52,053 bases of DNA, taken from positions 1 to 52,053 of the forward strand of contig DATMRF010000134.1 of assembly GCA_035566435.1 (NCBI GenBank), given 5' to 3'. A program made the position numbers and the translations under genes. The notes below the pieces were generated by a model. The model had not been told where the DNA came from. It did not search any database and saw nothing but the letters and a program-made list of their open reading frames with translations. Source of the DNA: DATMRF01 sp035566435 (GTDB lineage Bacteria; Verrucomicrobiota; Verrucomicrobiia; Limisphaerales; UBA8199). Of this stretch, positions 7,166 through 15,353 are shown piece after piece. The first letter of the stretch is position 1. Each line of letters begins with the position of its first letter.

Positions 7166-8428
7166 TCAATGCAGAGGCCGGCTGGCCTCGGCGATCATCG
7201 CCTCAAAAACCGAAAGGCGGCGCGCACCGATGAAGCGGCGGCGCACGTTACCCTCGGCGTCCACGATGACAGTTGTGGGCAGTTCGCCGCCGTTGAACCG
7301 GGCGCCTGCCCTATTCTTTTCGTCAAGCAGAACACTGTAATTGATTTTTCGAGTCTGCACCGTGCGGGCCACTTTTTTGCGGATTTCTTTCAGCGAAGGC
7401 CGAGCTCCGGCATGGCTATCCTCGTCGTCGTCCGGAACGCAGTCCAAGGACACCCCCAAAATGACGAGTTGATCGTGATGGCGCTTTTGTAATTGGATCA
7501 GTTCCGGAATCTCACCGATGCAAGCGGTACACCACGTCGTCCAGAAATTGATCAACACCACCTTGCCGCGGAAGTCTGATAACCTGAGTCGCCGTCCGTC
7601 GAGCGTCGAGAGCGAGAAGTCTCCCGCCGGGACCGGCTCAAGAGCGACGAAGACACTGGCCGGCACCAGGCGGTGGAGGGGAGTGAACTCGGTCCGGTGT
7701 TCTGCCCACCACGCTTTGGCGCGCTCCGCGCCGGCTTTGGCCTTGACCGTGCCTGCTTCGCCACACTCCATCAAGCCAGTCTCTTTGTTCTCGGTCGGCA
7801 CTGTGTCGGCCAGTTTCACACCGAACGTCTGGCCGGTCCAATTCTCCAACAACTTCAAACTTCCGGCGATAATTCGCGGATCGGAATCTTGCAGCAACGG
7901 CATCACTAATGGAACTCCGATCTCGGCATTTACCTGCTTCAGATTGTCCAATCCAAGCTGTCGCACTTCCGGGTCGTTATCCTGGAGCTGTGCCACGCAG
8001 ATTTCTGGTAGCGCTGGATGTTTGTGTTCGCGCAGAATCGCAAGAGCTGCTTCCCGAGCATTCATGTCCGGGTCCATTGCGGCCGCAAGAACCAGTGATT
8101 CCAACTGAACGGGAACGGGTTCGCCGGCAGGAATGAACCGTGACAATTGACGCAGGGCCGCCTCTCGATGCACAATTCTTTTCGAGCTCCAAAGTGCTCG
8201 GATGGCTGTTTGGGGGTCTTTGGCTTCATCCACCACTAATTCCATCGCTTCTTCGGTTGGCGCGTCATTGAGCATTACACCTTTCGCGAAGACAAAGTTG
8301 CGCAATGGGTCGCGCCGGAACCACACGGTCGCCGCGCCAACGACGAGCAAACTTAAGAAAACGACACGCACCACGCGCCTCAGAACCGAGGGAGCGGTGT
8401 TTGATCGATCATGGGTCGTTGCCTTCAT
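7166..8428 (-). CDS. Membrane-anchored HEAT-repeat plus TlpA-like thioredoxin protein
   Basis: 420 residues. One membrane anchor lies at about 19-36 (VVRVVFLSLLVVGAATVW). About 60-200 is an alpha-helical HEAT-like repeat region (MNAREAALAILREH, DPEVRQLGLDNL, DPRIIAGSLKLL). About 262-415 is a redoxin/TlpA domain with the active site WTTWCTAC (Cys300, Cys303), a cis-Pro loop GGELPTTVIVD, and an extra acidic loop (CVPDDDEDSH). TlpA-type proteins reduce disulfides of exported proteins. HEAT repeats joined to a TlpA domain suggest a protein-binding arm that brings a client to the thiol site; this is inference. It is the first gene of the minus-strand cluster that continues with DUF1223, the sigma factor and MsrP/Q. 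Confidence 0.85.
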   Translation of the reverse strand: MKATTHDRSNTAPSVLRRVVRVVFLSLLVVGAATVWFRRDPLRNFVFAKGVMLNDAPTEEAMELVVDEAKDPQTAIRALWSSKRIVHREAALRQLSRFIPAGEPVPVQLESLVLAAAMDPDMNAREAALAILREHKHPALPEICVAQLQDNDPEVRQLGLDNLKQVNAEIGVPLVMPLLQDSDPRIIAGSLKLLENWTGQTFGVKLADTVPTENKETGLMECGEAGTVKAKAGAERAKAWWAEHRTEFTPLHRLVPASVFVALEPVPAGDFSLSTLDGRRLRLSDFRGKVVLINFWTTWCTACIGEIPELIQLQKRHHDQLVILGVSLDCVPDDDEDSHAGARPSLKEIRKKVARTVQTRKINYSVLLDEKNRAGARFNGGELPTTVIVDAEGNVRRRFIGARRLSVFEAMIAEASRPLH

Positions 8429-8525
8429 GATTTAAGGCAACCCTCATCTCCTGTCAGACCATGCATCAGCGATGGGCGGTTGTGTTCATTATCCATGAAG
8501 GATTGGTAGTGCCTGCCAGGAAAAC

Positions 8526-8556
8526 CTTACAAAGTGCTTACAAAGTGCCAGTAAAC
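8526..8556 (+). repeat. 11-bp direct repeats before att-like repeat B
   Basis: TTACAAAGTGC occurs twice in tandem (8527-8537 and 8538-8548), and the second runs into CAGTAAAC, giving AAGTGCCAGTAAAC. The same GTGCCAGTAA word flanks repeat A at 1331, and GTGCCAGTGA is at 1081. The 11-bp iteration fits recombinase arm-type sites. Function is inferred. Confidence 0.4.
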
Positions 8557-8610
8557 GGGCAGTGGCTGAGCGATTGGTGAGCACTGGCTTTGTTATAGAT
8601 GAGTAATGCC

Positions 8611-8758
8611 GAGTGCTTGACACTGCCTCGAAAACTCCTGATTCTACGGGCGTTCGATGGTTATGAGGCCGTACGCCTCTGGTGGTTGAGGGGTAGTAGC
8701 GGAGTACTGGATTTCCGAAAAATCCTGAAATTCTGTTCGAGTCCCGCCACCGGCACCA
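8611..8758 (+). repeat. Att-like direct repeat B with tRNA 3'-end fragment
   Basis: Second copy of the block at 1146-1283, same orientation. It begins GAGTGCTTGAC, contains CTGATTCTACGGGCGTTCGA and GTACGCCTCTGGTGGTT, and ends with TTCGAGTCCCGCCACCGGC plus ACCA (8736-8758), the 3' end of a tRNA including CCA. As in copy A, the preceding bases do not pair with the T-stem, so this is a fragment. The insert between conserved parts is about 10 bp longer than in A. The two copies enclose the whole redox cluster, as attL and attR would. Confidence 0.6.
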
Positions 8759-8788
8759 AAGTGCAGAGCTTTCGGCCCGGGATAAACC

Positions 8789-9460
8789 ATGAATGCATCC
8801 GACCATATGAAGGCCCTCGTGATGATCCTGGCATTTGCTTCCCTCACCAACCCGGTCCACGCCCAGGAAGTCCTCTTCCGGGACGATTTCAAGGCCAAGC
8901 TGGGCGAGGGGTGGTCCTGGGTGCGCGAGCATCGTGACGCCTGGCGCGTCACCGAACGCGGATTGGAGGTGCGCATCGAACCCGGAAACATGTGGGGTCC
9001 TCAAAACGACGCCAGGAACTTGCTGGTCCGGCCAGCACCCGACGCGACGGAACGAGAAATCGAAGTGAGGGTGAAAGTCGAGAACCAGCCAACGAATCAA
9101 TATGAGCAAGTGGACCTGGTCTGGTATTACGACGACAGCAACATGGTGAAGCTCGGCCAGGAACTGGTCGATGGCAAATTGAGCGTGGTGATGGGCCGGG
9201 AAGAAAACGACAAGACGCGGACGGTGGCGATCATCCCGCTGGCCTCGACCTCCGTCCAACTCAGGCTATTCGCCAAGGGGAGTCAGATCCGAGGTCAGTT
9301 TCGCACCCCGGACGCAAAGGAATGGAACGACGTCGACCAATGCACAATGCCTGCTCGGACAAATGAGGCGGCCAGGATCAGCCTCCAATTCTATCAAGGG
9401 CCGGAGAAGGCTGAGCACTGGGCGCGGGTGACGGAATTTCAGATCCTGAAACATCAATGA
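8789..9460 (+). CDS. Secreted ConA-like (DUF1349-type) beta-sandwich protein
   Basis: 223 residues with a signal peptide; the tighter signal begins at the second Met (8807, MKALVMILAFASL..VHAQ). The rest resembles the concanavalin A-like/DUF1349 beta-sandwich (FRDDFKAKLGEGWSWVRE, the WYYDDSNMVKLGQELVDGKL strand pair, then VQLRLFAKGSQIRGQFR and ARISLQFYQGPEKAEHWARVTEFQI). Such domains bind or process carbohydrate, but no catalytic residue can be assigned. It begins 31 bp after att-like repeat B. Fold assignment is moderate; function unknown. Confidence 0.7.
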   Translation: MNASDHMKALVMILAFASLTNPVHAQEVLFRDDFKAKLGEGWSWVREHRDAWRVTERGLEVRIEPGNMWGPQNDARNLLVRPAPDATEREIEVRVKVENQPTNQYEQVDLVWYYDDSNMVKLGQELVDGKLSVVMGREENDKTRTVAIIPLASTSVQLRLFAKGSQIRGQFRTPDAKEWNDVDQCTMPARTNEAARISLQFYQGPEKAEHWARVTEFQILKHQ

Positions 9461-9640
9461 AACCCCAATTGCACTTACGAATTTGGCTGGTAAAGGTGTT
9501 GGCCGTGGGGCGCAATACGAAGGCCGGCACGGCAGGGGCTTGACGCACGCCTCTGGCGGTGCTGTAAATAGGCCCATGCTTGCTCGCAGTTTGATCTCCT
9601 CCCGGCGTTTGCCCCTTCCCCCTCCTTAAGGAAAGATTTT

Positions 9641-10213
9641 ATGGCCGACATTAGGTTTTCTTGCCCACAGTGCGGACAGCACGTCTCTTGTGACGAAGCC
9701 TGGGTCGGCCGCGAAATCGAATGCCCGGCCTGCCATACCAAAACCATCTTGCCGCAAGTTCAGGTTCCATCGCCACCTCCACCTGCCTCTGTGCCAACCA
9801 GGGAAAGTTCAATGGCCGGGGGGCTGAAACTCTCAGCGGGTGCTACGCAGGTCCCGCGTTCTACAGCGCCTGCTCCGAGTGCGGCCAGGAAATTCACCCC
9901 GCGATCGCCTCGCGGCAGCAATTCGCTGCTGAAATATGGCCTGCTGCTGGTGGTAGTGGCCGCTGTTGGTGGGATTGGATACTTCTACGGCCTCCCCGCG
10001 CTGACAAAGGCTCTTGATCATGAGCCAAACGCCAAGCCGCCGGCGGGTGCAAACGCCTCTCAGACCGGCGGGAGCGGGGGCGGACCTTTGGGCGAGGTCA
10101 ACGGGGCCATGGATGTCTCGGAAACCTTGGATGGCGGCTCAACACCGAAAACCCGCCCCACGCCCGCAACGACTAATACTGCTCGTTCCCAGCCGGTCGT
10201 GCCGCCCCGATGA
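9641..10213 (+). CDS. Zinc-ribbon single-pass membrane protein, function unknown
   Basis: 190 residues. The N-terminal zinc ribbon has two CxxC knuckles (FSCPQCGQHVSCDEAW and ECPACHTKT). A Pro/Ser-rich linker follows, then one membrane helix at about 97-118 (YGLLLVVVAAVGGIGYFYG), then a disordered Gly/Thr/Pro tail. An AAGGA ribosome site lies at proper spacing before the ATG at 9641. This architecture is common in Verrucomicrobiota and Planctomycetes and has no assigned role. I cannot say more about function. Confidence 0.7.
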   Translation: MADIRFSCPQCGQHVSCDEAWVGREIECPACHTKTILPQVQVPSPPPPASVPTRESSMAGGLKLSAGATQVPRSTAPAPSAARKFTPRSPRGSNSLLKYGLLLVVVAAVGGIGYFYGLPALTKALDHEPNAKPPAGANASQTGGSGGGPLGEVNGAMDVSETLDGGSTPKTRPTPATTNTARSQPVVPPR

Positions 10214-10432
10214 TGCCAGCCAGCGAATTCCGCGTGTTGCGGCATCAATGAACCCTCGGCTGTTCCTCCGATTACGCCCGGCGACCGCACTGGTCGTGGC
10301 CGCTGAATGTCCCCTGCTCTGCCTGGCCCGGAACGGCCTAGCCGCCGTCGGCGGGGTCGGCTCCACCAACACGGCCTTCGGCTTCATCTGACCTTTCCAT
10401 TCAGACCTCGTCCTGGTTACACTTCGGCCGTC

Positions 10433-11173
10433 ATGATTAGAAAACTGCTCCGCTACACTAGATCACTTCGGTCGAATCGGTTTTGCAGCGCCTTGGGCTT
10501 ATTCTCGGCCTTGTTTCTGTTACCGTTTTGCTTGCCGGCCGTGGCGCAACTCCCACACACCGATCCAGCCGGGGCAAGGAGCGCCCTGGACGCCGATCCT
10601 CAAGGCTGGCTCGATATTTTCCCTGGCGCCGATCTGAAAGGCTGGTATCGCGTGCCGGTTCCGCCAGGTGCCAAGCTGGGTCGCGACCAATGGCACGTGG
10701 ATACGCAGCAAAAGGTGCTCATCTGTGATGGCGACGGCGGCCACGACATGCTGCTTTTCGACAAAGAAATCGGCGACGCCATTTTCCATTTCGAATGCCG
10801 CTACACCCGAATCGAGGGCAAGAGCGGCTACAACAGCGGTGCCTATGTGCGCAACTCCAAGGATGGCGCTATCTGGCACCAGGCCCAGTTCGGTGACGCC
10901 AAGGACGGATATCTCTTTGGCGAGACGCCCACACCTGGCGAGAAGAAGAAGTTCTTCAGCCTGAAGAAAGAGGTCAAAGACATGCGCGTCAAGCCTGCCG
11001 GAGAGTGGAACACCCTGGAAGTGACCGCTCGCGGCAAGACGCTGACCCTTTGGGTCAACGGCAGCGTCACCTGCCAGTTTGACGACTGCGGCCTGGCGCA
11101 GGGCCGGGTTGGGTTGGAGGGCGAGGGCTACCGAATCGAGTTCCGGAATTTGAAGATCAAGGCGCTCGAGTGA
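10433..11173 (+). CDS. Secreted DUF1080 (3-keto-disaccharide hydrolase domain) protein
   Basis: 246 residues from the ATG at 10433, which gives a proper signal peptide (LGLFSALFLLPFCLPAVA); the longer frame upstream only adds Arg/Pro-rich residues. The DUF1080 beta-sandwich is clear: GWLDIFPGADLKGWYRVPVP, LLFDKEIGDAIFHFECRY, YNSGAYVRNSKDGAIWHQAQ, EWNTLEVTARGKTLTLWVNG, and the terminal GRVGLEGEGYRIEFRNLKI. Members act on 3-keto-glycosides or bind glycans, and the family is greatly expanded in Verrucomicrobiota and Planctomycetes. Substrate is unknown. Confidence 0.88.
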   Translation: MIRKLLRYTRSLRSNRFCSALGLFSALFLLPFCLPAVAQLPHTDPAGARSALDADPQGWLDIFPGADLKGWYRVPVPPGAKLGRDQWHVDTQQKVLICDGDGGHDMLLFDKEIGDAIFHFECRYTRIEGKSGYNSGAYVRNSKDGAIWHQAQFGDAKDGYLFGETPTPGEKKKFFSLKKEVKDMRVKPAGEWNTLEVTARGKTLTLWVNGSVTCQFDDCGLAQGRVGLEGEGYRIEFRNLKIKALE

Positions 11174-11301
11174 GTTTCGGACGTGGCAACTGGCCCCCTT
11201 GATAAGGGATTCGTTACCAGTTCAACAGCTCCAGAAGGGTGCGCGCCGACTTCCGCCATTCCCTCGGCTCGTATGTCCCCCGGAACCCAAGCACGCGTCT
11301 A

Positions 11302-12084
11302 TTAGAACGCGAGCGGAAGCGTGAAGTCCGGGCTTTGCACATGCCGGGTGTAACCCTCTGCTTGCTTGCACCCGCTCTCGATCCCGCGCATCCGGGTGAC
11401 CATTTCCTGGAGCGCAAAAAACTTATCCGGTGTCTGGCTGGCGTGCGCGTAGCAGGCCAGGCGTTTCCGCGATGCGGTGCCCGTAATATCGACGTAGTGG
11501 GTCGGGGCAAACTGGACTGTGTCCTCTCCGTTAGACACCTCGTAATAATAGAGGGCGAACTTCTTCCCCATTCGCAGCCAGGCTTCATAAACCAAGAGCG
11601 AAATGGCGCGATGATCAGCATGGTTGTCAATCGGCCAGTGGGTGAAGACGAGATTGGGTTGTTCGGCCTCCAGGAGGCGTCGGAATTTCTCGTAATGGAC
11701 GGAATCAACGATCGCGGCACCGTTAAGTTGCCCGGCATAGGCCGGTCGGGCCTTGAGAATTTCGCAGGCTTTCTTGGCCTCAGCTATGCGGACCGATTTG
11801 GCATCTTCCAGCAATGGATTCTCGGGCCACTCGCCCCGGTTGAGGTAGAGCAGCACGACGTCGTGACCCAGATCAGTATAACGGGCAATGGTGCCGCCAC
11901 AGCCATACTCGGGGTCTCCCGGATGCCCACCGGTAACGACCACCTTCAGCTTGGGCTTTTCTGTTAGTGGTGTCTTGCCGGACAACGGCTCCGCGGCGGT
12001 CGTCGCTAGCGGCAGCCCAACGGCAACGGTAGCCCCCAACAAACCGGCCTGGTTCAACATGTCTCGCCGCGAAATCGGCTTCAT
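11302..12084 (-). CDS. PIG-L (LmbE) family deacetylase, exported
   Basis: 260 residues from the ATG at 12084; the frame continues upstream but the MKPISRRDML start gives a typical Tat-like signal (SRRDMLNQAGLLGATVAVG). Zinc hydrolases of this family remove N-acetyl groups from sugar conjugates. Metal-binding motif 1 is GGHPGDPEYGCGG (His54, Asp57), and motif 2 is HWPIDNHADHRA. In motif 1 the usual HPDD reads HPGD, a variant whose effect is unknown. The C-terminal HASQTPDKFFALQEMVTRMRG segment is typical of the exported PVC-group members. Substrate unknown. Confidence 0.85.
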   Translation of the reverse strand: MKPISRRDMLNQAGLLGATVAVGLPLATTAAEPLSGKTPLTEKPKLKVVVTGGHPGDPEYGCGGTIARYTDLGHDVVLLYLNRGEWPENPLLEDAKSVRIAEAKKACEILKARPAYAGQLNGAAIVDSVHYEKFRRLLEAEQPNLVFTHWPIDNHADHRAISLLVYEAWLRMGKKFALYYYEVSNGEDTVQFAPTHYVDITGTASRKRLACYAHASQTPDKFFALQEMVTRMRGIESGCKQAEGYTRHVQSPDFTLPLAF

Positions 12085-12218
12085 GTGCCCGTCCTGGACG
12101 CCGCCGCGGCGAGTAGCGCGGTCCTGCTCAGCCCGGTCATCGTCAGCCTGACAGCCAGGCACGACTTTCTGTTTTGCGCCTTCGCCTAATCCGTCCCAGC
12201 GCGAAGCTCGCGCATCGC

Positions 12219-12503
12219 TCACTTCACATGGTTGGAAACCAATTTGGTCATCTCGAACATGCTGACCCGGTCCTTGCCGTCGAACACTTGCTTCAGGTTT
12301 TCGTCGGCTTTTATGAAGGTCCTGTTTTCCGGGTCTTGCAGGTTGTGGTTGCGGATGTATTCCCAAAGCTTGCGTGTCACCTCGGTGCGCGGCACAGCCT
12401 CGTGGCCGATGATGGCGGCCAGTTTTTCGTCCGGTTGGACGGGTTTCATAAAAGCCGCGTTCGCTTGCCGCTTGGCTTTGGGTTGCGATGTCGATTCATC
12501 CAT
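12219..12503 (-). CDS. Stand-alone SWIB/MDM2 domain protein
   Basis: 94 residues. After a basic N-terminal tail the SWIB/MDM2 fold spans about 18-92 (FMKPVQPDEKLAAIIG, VPRTEVTRKLWEYIRNHNLQ, FIKADENLKQVFDGKDRVSM, FEMTKLVSNHV). In eukaryotes the fold is a chromatin-remodelling or p53-binding module. Free-standing bacterial copies are characteristic of Chlamydiae, Verrucomicrobia and Planctomycetes, where a role in DNA organisation is suspected but not shown. It is a useful taxonomic marker for this window. Confidence 0.92.
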   Translation of the reverse strand: MDESTSQPKAKRQANAAFMKPVQPDEKLAAIIGHEAVPRTEVTRKLWEYIRNHNLQDPENRTFIKADENLKQVFDGKDRVSMFEMTKLVSNHVK

Positions 12504-12693
12504 AGCTTTACCGTGTTACATCTCATTTGGATTGATATCAAGCCCGATTTGAGCTCAGAGAATTCCCCAGATCACGCGGCGTGCCAAAATCCTCAAACCG
12601 TAGCAGGCAGAGTCCGTAAACTCCGATTCCCGCAGGCCGGCAGATCACGCTCGGTGGAAGAAAGCGAAGGCTCTGGGAAGAAGGACGCTTTAG

Positions 12694-13113
12694 TTACTTC
12701 CACGCAACGGGAGTAGAACCAAACCTCGATTCGCGTCCAGCTACAATTTCCTGCGCGAACAGTTGTTGGGCCAACCGGCTGGCTTTTCGGCTCGATAAAC
12801 GGATTCTCAGACTGATGCGCCAGAAACTCCGCTTGCCGAGGTTCACATGTCGGAAATCCAGCAGATCCAAACCTGCTTTCGATAAACCAGTCGATGCGCC
12901 CAGATACCGGATAAACTTGAAATCCTCCGCGAACAAATCCGGCTTTAGCTTCCGCAGGACAGGCGCCAGCCACCGCGCATGCCAATACAAACACACCCGG
13001 AACGCCCGTTCCTCATACTCTGAAGGTGAACAGTTGAATCGCTGGCAGAACAGCTCCTGGAATTGCTGCGTGGACCCGCGCGGAGCCGCTTTGTTAGGAG
13101 TCGTGGTTTTCAA
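12694..13113 (-). CDS. Conserved hypothetical protein (verrucomicrobial type)
   Basis: 139 residues from a TTG at 13113, which has AAAGG at good spacing; the longer frame adds an unlikely Gly/Arg stretch. The frame start overlaps the end of the upstream gene (13094-13369) by 20 bp, suggesting coupling. The core LFCQRFNCSPSEYEERAFRV, WLAPVLRKLKPDLFAEDFKF and FRHVNLGKRSFWRISLRIRL reads like a conserved family I associate with this phylum, with no known function. It is soluble, helical and basic. I do not recognise a catalytic motif. Confidence 0.65.
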   Translation of the reverse strand: MKTTTPNKAAPRGSTQQFQELFCQRFNCSPSEYEERAFRVCLYWHARWLAPVLRKLKPDLFAEDFKFIRYLGASTGLSKAGLDLLDFRHVNLGKRSFWRISLRIRLSSRKASRLAQQLFAQEIVAGRESRFGSTPVAWK

Positions 13114-13369
13114 GATAAGCCTTTTCGCGCCTCCTCCACGAGGTCTCGCCCATGCTGCACCCAAACAACACCGTCAGTAAGGCGAACGCAGCAACCATAT
13201 TCCAAATAGACGATTGGAAATGGTGTGTGAAAATGTCGTAGATGAACGGGCCGAGCATGACTACGGTCCCAAACGGGACGCCCCAGCACAACACGCCATG
13301 GAGCAAGATAAACCGTGTGTGCCCTCTCGCTCGAACCTGCTCCCATGCTTGATTCCTGGAAGTTGTCAT
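13094..13369 (-). CDS. Small two-helix membrane protein
   Basis: 91 residues from the ATG at 13369. Two hydrophobic segments (FILLHGVLCWGVPFGTVVML and IWNMVAAFALLTVLFGCSMG) are separated by a short loop, with a charged C-terminus (WRRREKAYLE). A very similar layout (HGVLCWGVPFGT versus WCGLAFGTVVGTWIGW) is seen in the small protein at 50952-51182, so the two may be distant relatives. No function recognised. It is divergent to the LysR gene and shares a 150-bp intergenic region with it. Confidence 0.65.
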   Translation of the reverse strand: MTTSRNQAWEQVRARGHTRFILLHGVLCWGVPFGTVVMLGPFIYDIFTHHFQSSIWNMVAAFALLTVLFGCSMGETSWRRREKAYLENHDS

Positions 13370-13519
13370 AACGCGTAACGCTCGCGAACCTGCAGCATTG
13401 TATCCGCTGTGGCCTGGGTTGCAAGCCTCTCGCGTTCGGTGTGGCGGCAAGAAGCTGGTCGGGTCCGGATATCCATTTATTCATCTTGACGCACCACATG
13501 CTTTTCAGTTCAATAACTT

Positions 13520-14398
13520 ATGCAAATCGAGAGTCTGAAGGCCTTTTGCGACCTGGCCGAATGCAAAAGTTTTACCCGGACCGCCCACCTCAACAACGTC
13601 ACCCAATCCAGCGTCAGTCAGACCATCGCGGCGCTGGAGCGCCAGTTCCATTCGCTGCTCATCGAGCGGAGCCAGGCGAACTTCCGGCTCACCGCCGAAG
13701 GGGAGGTATTTTACGATTTTAGCAAAAAGATTGTGCGGAGTTACGAGGCGCTCCACACCAAACTGCAGGAGATCAAAGGCATCATCTCCGGCAACATTCA
13801 TGTCGCCACGGTTTACAGCTTTGGGCTTTACGATTTGCCACCCTACGTCAAACGCTTCCTGCAGGACTGTCCGAACGTGAAAGTGCATGTCACCTACCGT
13901 CGCCCCAACGAGGTTTACGAAGATATGCTGGGTAACGTGGCGGATTTGGGATTGGTCTCCTTTCCTGAGCCGCACACCAAACTGGAAATCGTCTCCTTTC
14001 GCAGCGATACGCTCGTCCTGGCCTGCCCTCCGCAACATCCCTTGGCCCAACTGAAGGTGGTGAGCCTTAAAGCCCTGAACGGGCAGAAGATGGTCAGGTT
14101 CGAGCTGAACATCCCCACGCGCAAAGCCGTGGACAAAATCCTTAAGAATGAAGGCGTCGAGGGGAAGTATGTGAGCCAATTCGACAACATTGAGACGGTG
14201 AAACAGGCGGTGGAAATTGGCCTTGGCATGGCCATCCTGCCCGAAAACACCATCCGGGGGGAGGTCGCCACTCGGACCATCGCGGCGGTGCGCCTGGAGG
14301 GGAATTATTTCGCGCCGTTGGCGGTCATCTACAAGAAAGGAAAAGTGCTGTCTGCGGCCATGAGGAAGTTCATTGAGCTTCTGAAAACACCGCTTTGA
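13520..14398 (+). CDS. LysR-type transcriptional regulator
   Basis: 292 residues, normal length. The N-terminal winged helix-turn-helix spans about 1-62 (MQIESLKAFCDLAECKSFTR, NNVTQSSVSQTIAALERQF). A linker helix leads to a periplasmic-binding-like effector domain at about 90-290 (SGNIHVATVYSFG, DLGLVSFPEPHTKLE, KQAVEIGLGMAILPEN). It should bind DNA as a tetramer and respond to a small ligand. LysR proteins often control a divergent neighbour; here that is the small membrane protein at 13094-13369. Regulon and ligand cannot be told. Confidence 0.93.
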   Translation: MQIESLKAFCDLAECKSFTRTAHLNNVTQSSVSQTIAALERQFHSLLIERSQANFRLTAEGEVFYDFSKKIVRSYEALHTKLQEIKGIISGNIHVATVYSFGLYDLPPYVKRFLQDCPNVKVHVTYRRPNEVYEDMLGNVADLGLVSFPEPHTKLEIVSFRSDTLVLACPPQHPLAQLKVVSLKALNGQKMVRFELNIPTRKAVDKILKNEGVEGKYVSQFDNIETVKQAVEIGLGMAILPENTIRGEVATRTIAAVRLEGNYFAPLAVIYKKGKVLSAAMRKFIELLKTPL

Positions 14399-14553
14399 AG
14401 CGGTGGTTCGGAGTGGGTTGGTCCGATAGAGGCTTGGCGCGATGTCAAAACTTCGACGCTCAGGTCGTGCCACTGCCGACGAGCGTGGGCGACCACCGCC
14501 GACAAGGCAGTCCGTCCAAGGACGTGCAGGTTTATTATGAGCTTGGGAAATTA

Positions 14554-14583
14554 CCCTGCGACCAAGGGGGCTCAGTCGCAGGG
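14554..14583 (-). terminator. Hairpin over the stop codon of response regulator copy 1
   Basis: CCCTGCGAC and GTCGCAGGG form a perfect 9-bp stem around a 12-nt loop. It overlaps the stop codon at 14572-14574 and is not followed by a clear T-run, so it may be a weak terminator or an RNA-stabilising hairpin. The inverted copy at 17565-18220 keeps only the first arm. Confidence 0.35.
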
Positions 14584-15141
14584 TCTGCTTCGGCAAGTCT
14601 GGTGGACGAGCGGGGGCTGAAGGCAGCCATGGTTGGAGACGACTTGTGCTCGGAGGCCGAATTTTCCTTGGCTGAAGATGGGAGGCGGCTCGATTTGCTC
14701 GCAGGCACGGTCGGCCTCGTGCAAGACTTTTTCCACGGTTCCCAGCAACTCGTCGCCGCTAAAGGGTTTTGCCAGCGTGGCCACAGACTGGAGCCACGCG
14801 TTCCCGTCCAACTCTTGCGCAGGCAAGTCTCCCGACGCCAGAATAACGGGTAGTCTCATGTGCGCCGAACGCACCTTCTTGACCAGCTCAACGCCCGAAA
14901 CCCTCGGCATCCTGTTGTCGGTGATAAGAAGGTCGTAGTCGTTGTCCTGAAGCGCTTCCCAGGCGGCGGCTCCATCTTCGGCGGTTTCCGTTTGATAGCC
15001 GGAACAACTGAGCACTCGGGCGCAAGACCGGCGGATGGACAAATCGTCATCAACCACCAGAATGCGCTTGGACGGGCGCGTCTGGCCTGCCGCTTGTGGG
15101 GCCGCTGACGCTCCACTTTGCACCAATCCGCCAGTTTTCAC
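14572..15141 (-). CDS. Receiver-only response regulator, copy 1
   Basis: 189 residues with a GTG start. A CheY-like receiver spans about 25-145: acidic pocket Asp31-Asp33 (RILVVDDD), phospho-acceptor Asp75 (LLITDNRMP), and Lys125 (TLAKPFSG). About 24 low-complexity residues precede it and a 40-residue tail follows; there is no output domain. It should act by protein contact, as a phosphorelay step or sink. No histidine kinase is nearby. It is a paralogue of 17653-18177 on an inverted duplication. The copies are close overall but differ strongly in helix alpha-1 (about 34-47), the face that docks the kinase. Confidence 0.88.
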   Translation of the reverse strand: MKTGGLVQSGASAAPQAAGQTRPSKRILVVDDDLSIRRSCARVLSCSGYQTETAEDGAAAWEALQDNDYDLLITDNRMPRVSGVELVKKVRSAHMRLPVILASGDLPAQELDGNAWLQSVATLAKPFSGDELLGTVEKVLHEADRACEQIEPPPIFSQGKFGLRAQVVSNHGCLQPPLVHQTCRSRPCD

Positions 15142-15191
15142 AACCCAAGTATAACCCGCACATCCATGCGCACTCTACAAGGGGATTGACC

Positions 15192-15209
15192 GTGGGGTAT
15201 CTCCCCCAC
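15192..15209 (-). promoter_or_regulatory. Palindrome upstream of response regulator copy 1
   Basis: GTGGGG-TATCT-CCCCCAC, with a 6-bp stem, lies about 50 bp before the gene start. The same palindrome stands before copy 2 (17586-17603) at about the same distance, so it is part of the duplicated unit and could be an operator. Conservation between copies may only reflect the duplication. Confidence 0.35.
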
Positions 15210-15353
15210 TGATGATATTCAGAAGTCCTGCTTAAAAAGGAAGAGGCCTCCGGGTCCCGTGCCACGTTCAGCGCTCCCCAATGCCTGCGGCTCCCAGGCT
15301 GGCTCCTCGGCATTGCGCTGGCGTCGCAAGCACAGCCCAGCCAGACTCCGCGC

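Larger units (their letters stand above)
14560..15235 (-). repeat. Inverted duplication, copy 1 (response regulator unit)
   Basis: Read on the minus strand, this segment matches 17565-18220 read on the plus strand, from the GTGGGG..CCCCAC palindrome, through the response regulator gene, to CCCGCTCGTCCAC and CCCTGCGACTGA after it. The copies differ at scattered positions, mostly in one stretch of the gene. They lie about 2.3 kb apart in opposite orientation. Confidence 0.75.

Noticed and set aside
8489..9259. 256-codon minus-strand frame over att-like repeat B
   Set aside because: It reads the tRNA fragment in antisense (WCRWRDSN), a well-known source of spurious proteins, and covers the real secreted protein on the plus strand.
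13505..14596. 363-codon frame antisense to the LysR gene
   Set aside because: The LysR protein is clear on the plus strand. The antisense translation matches nothing and crosses into the next gene.
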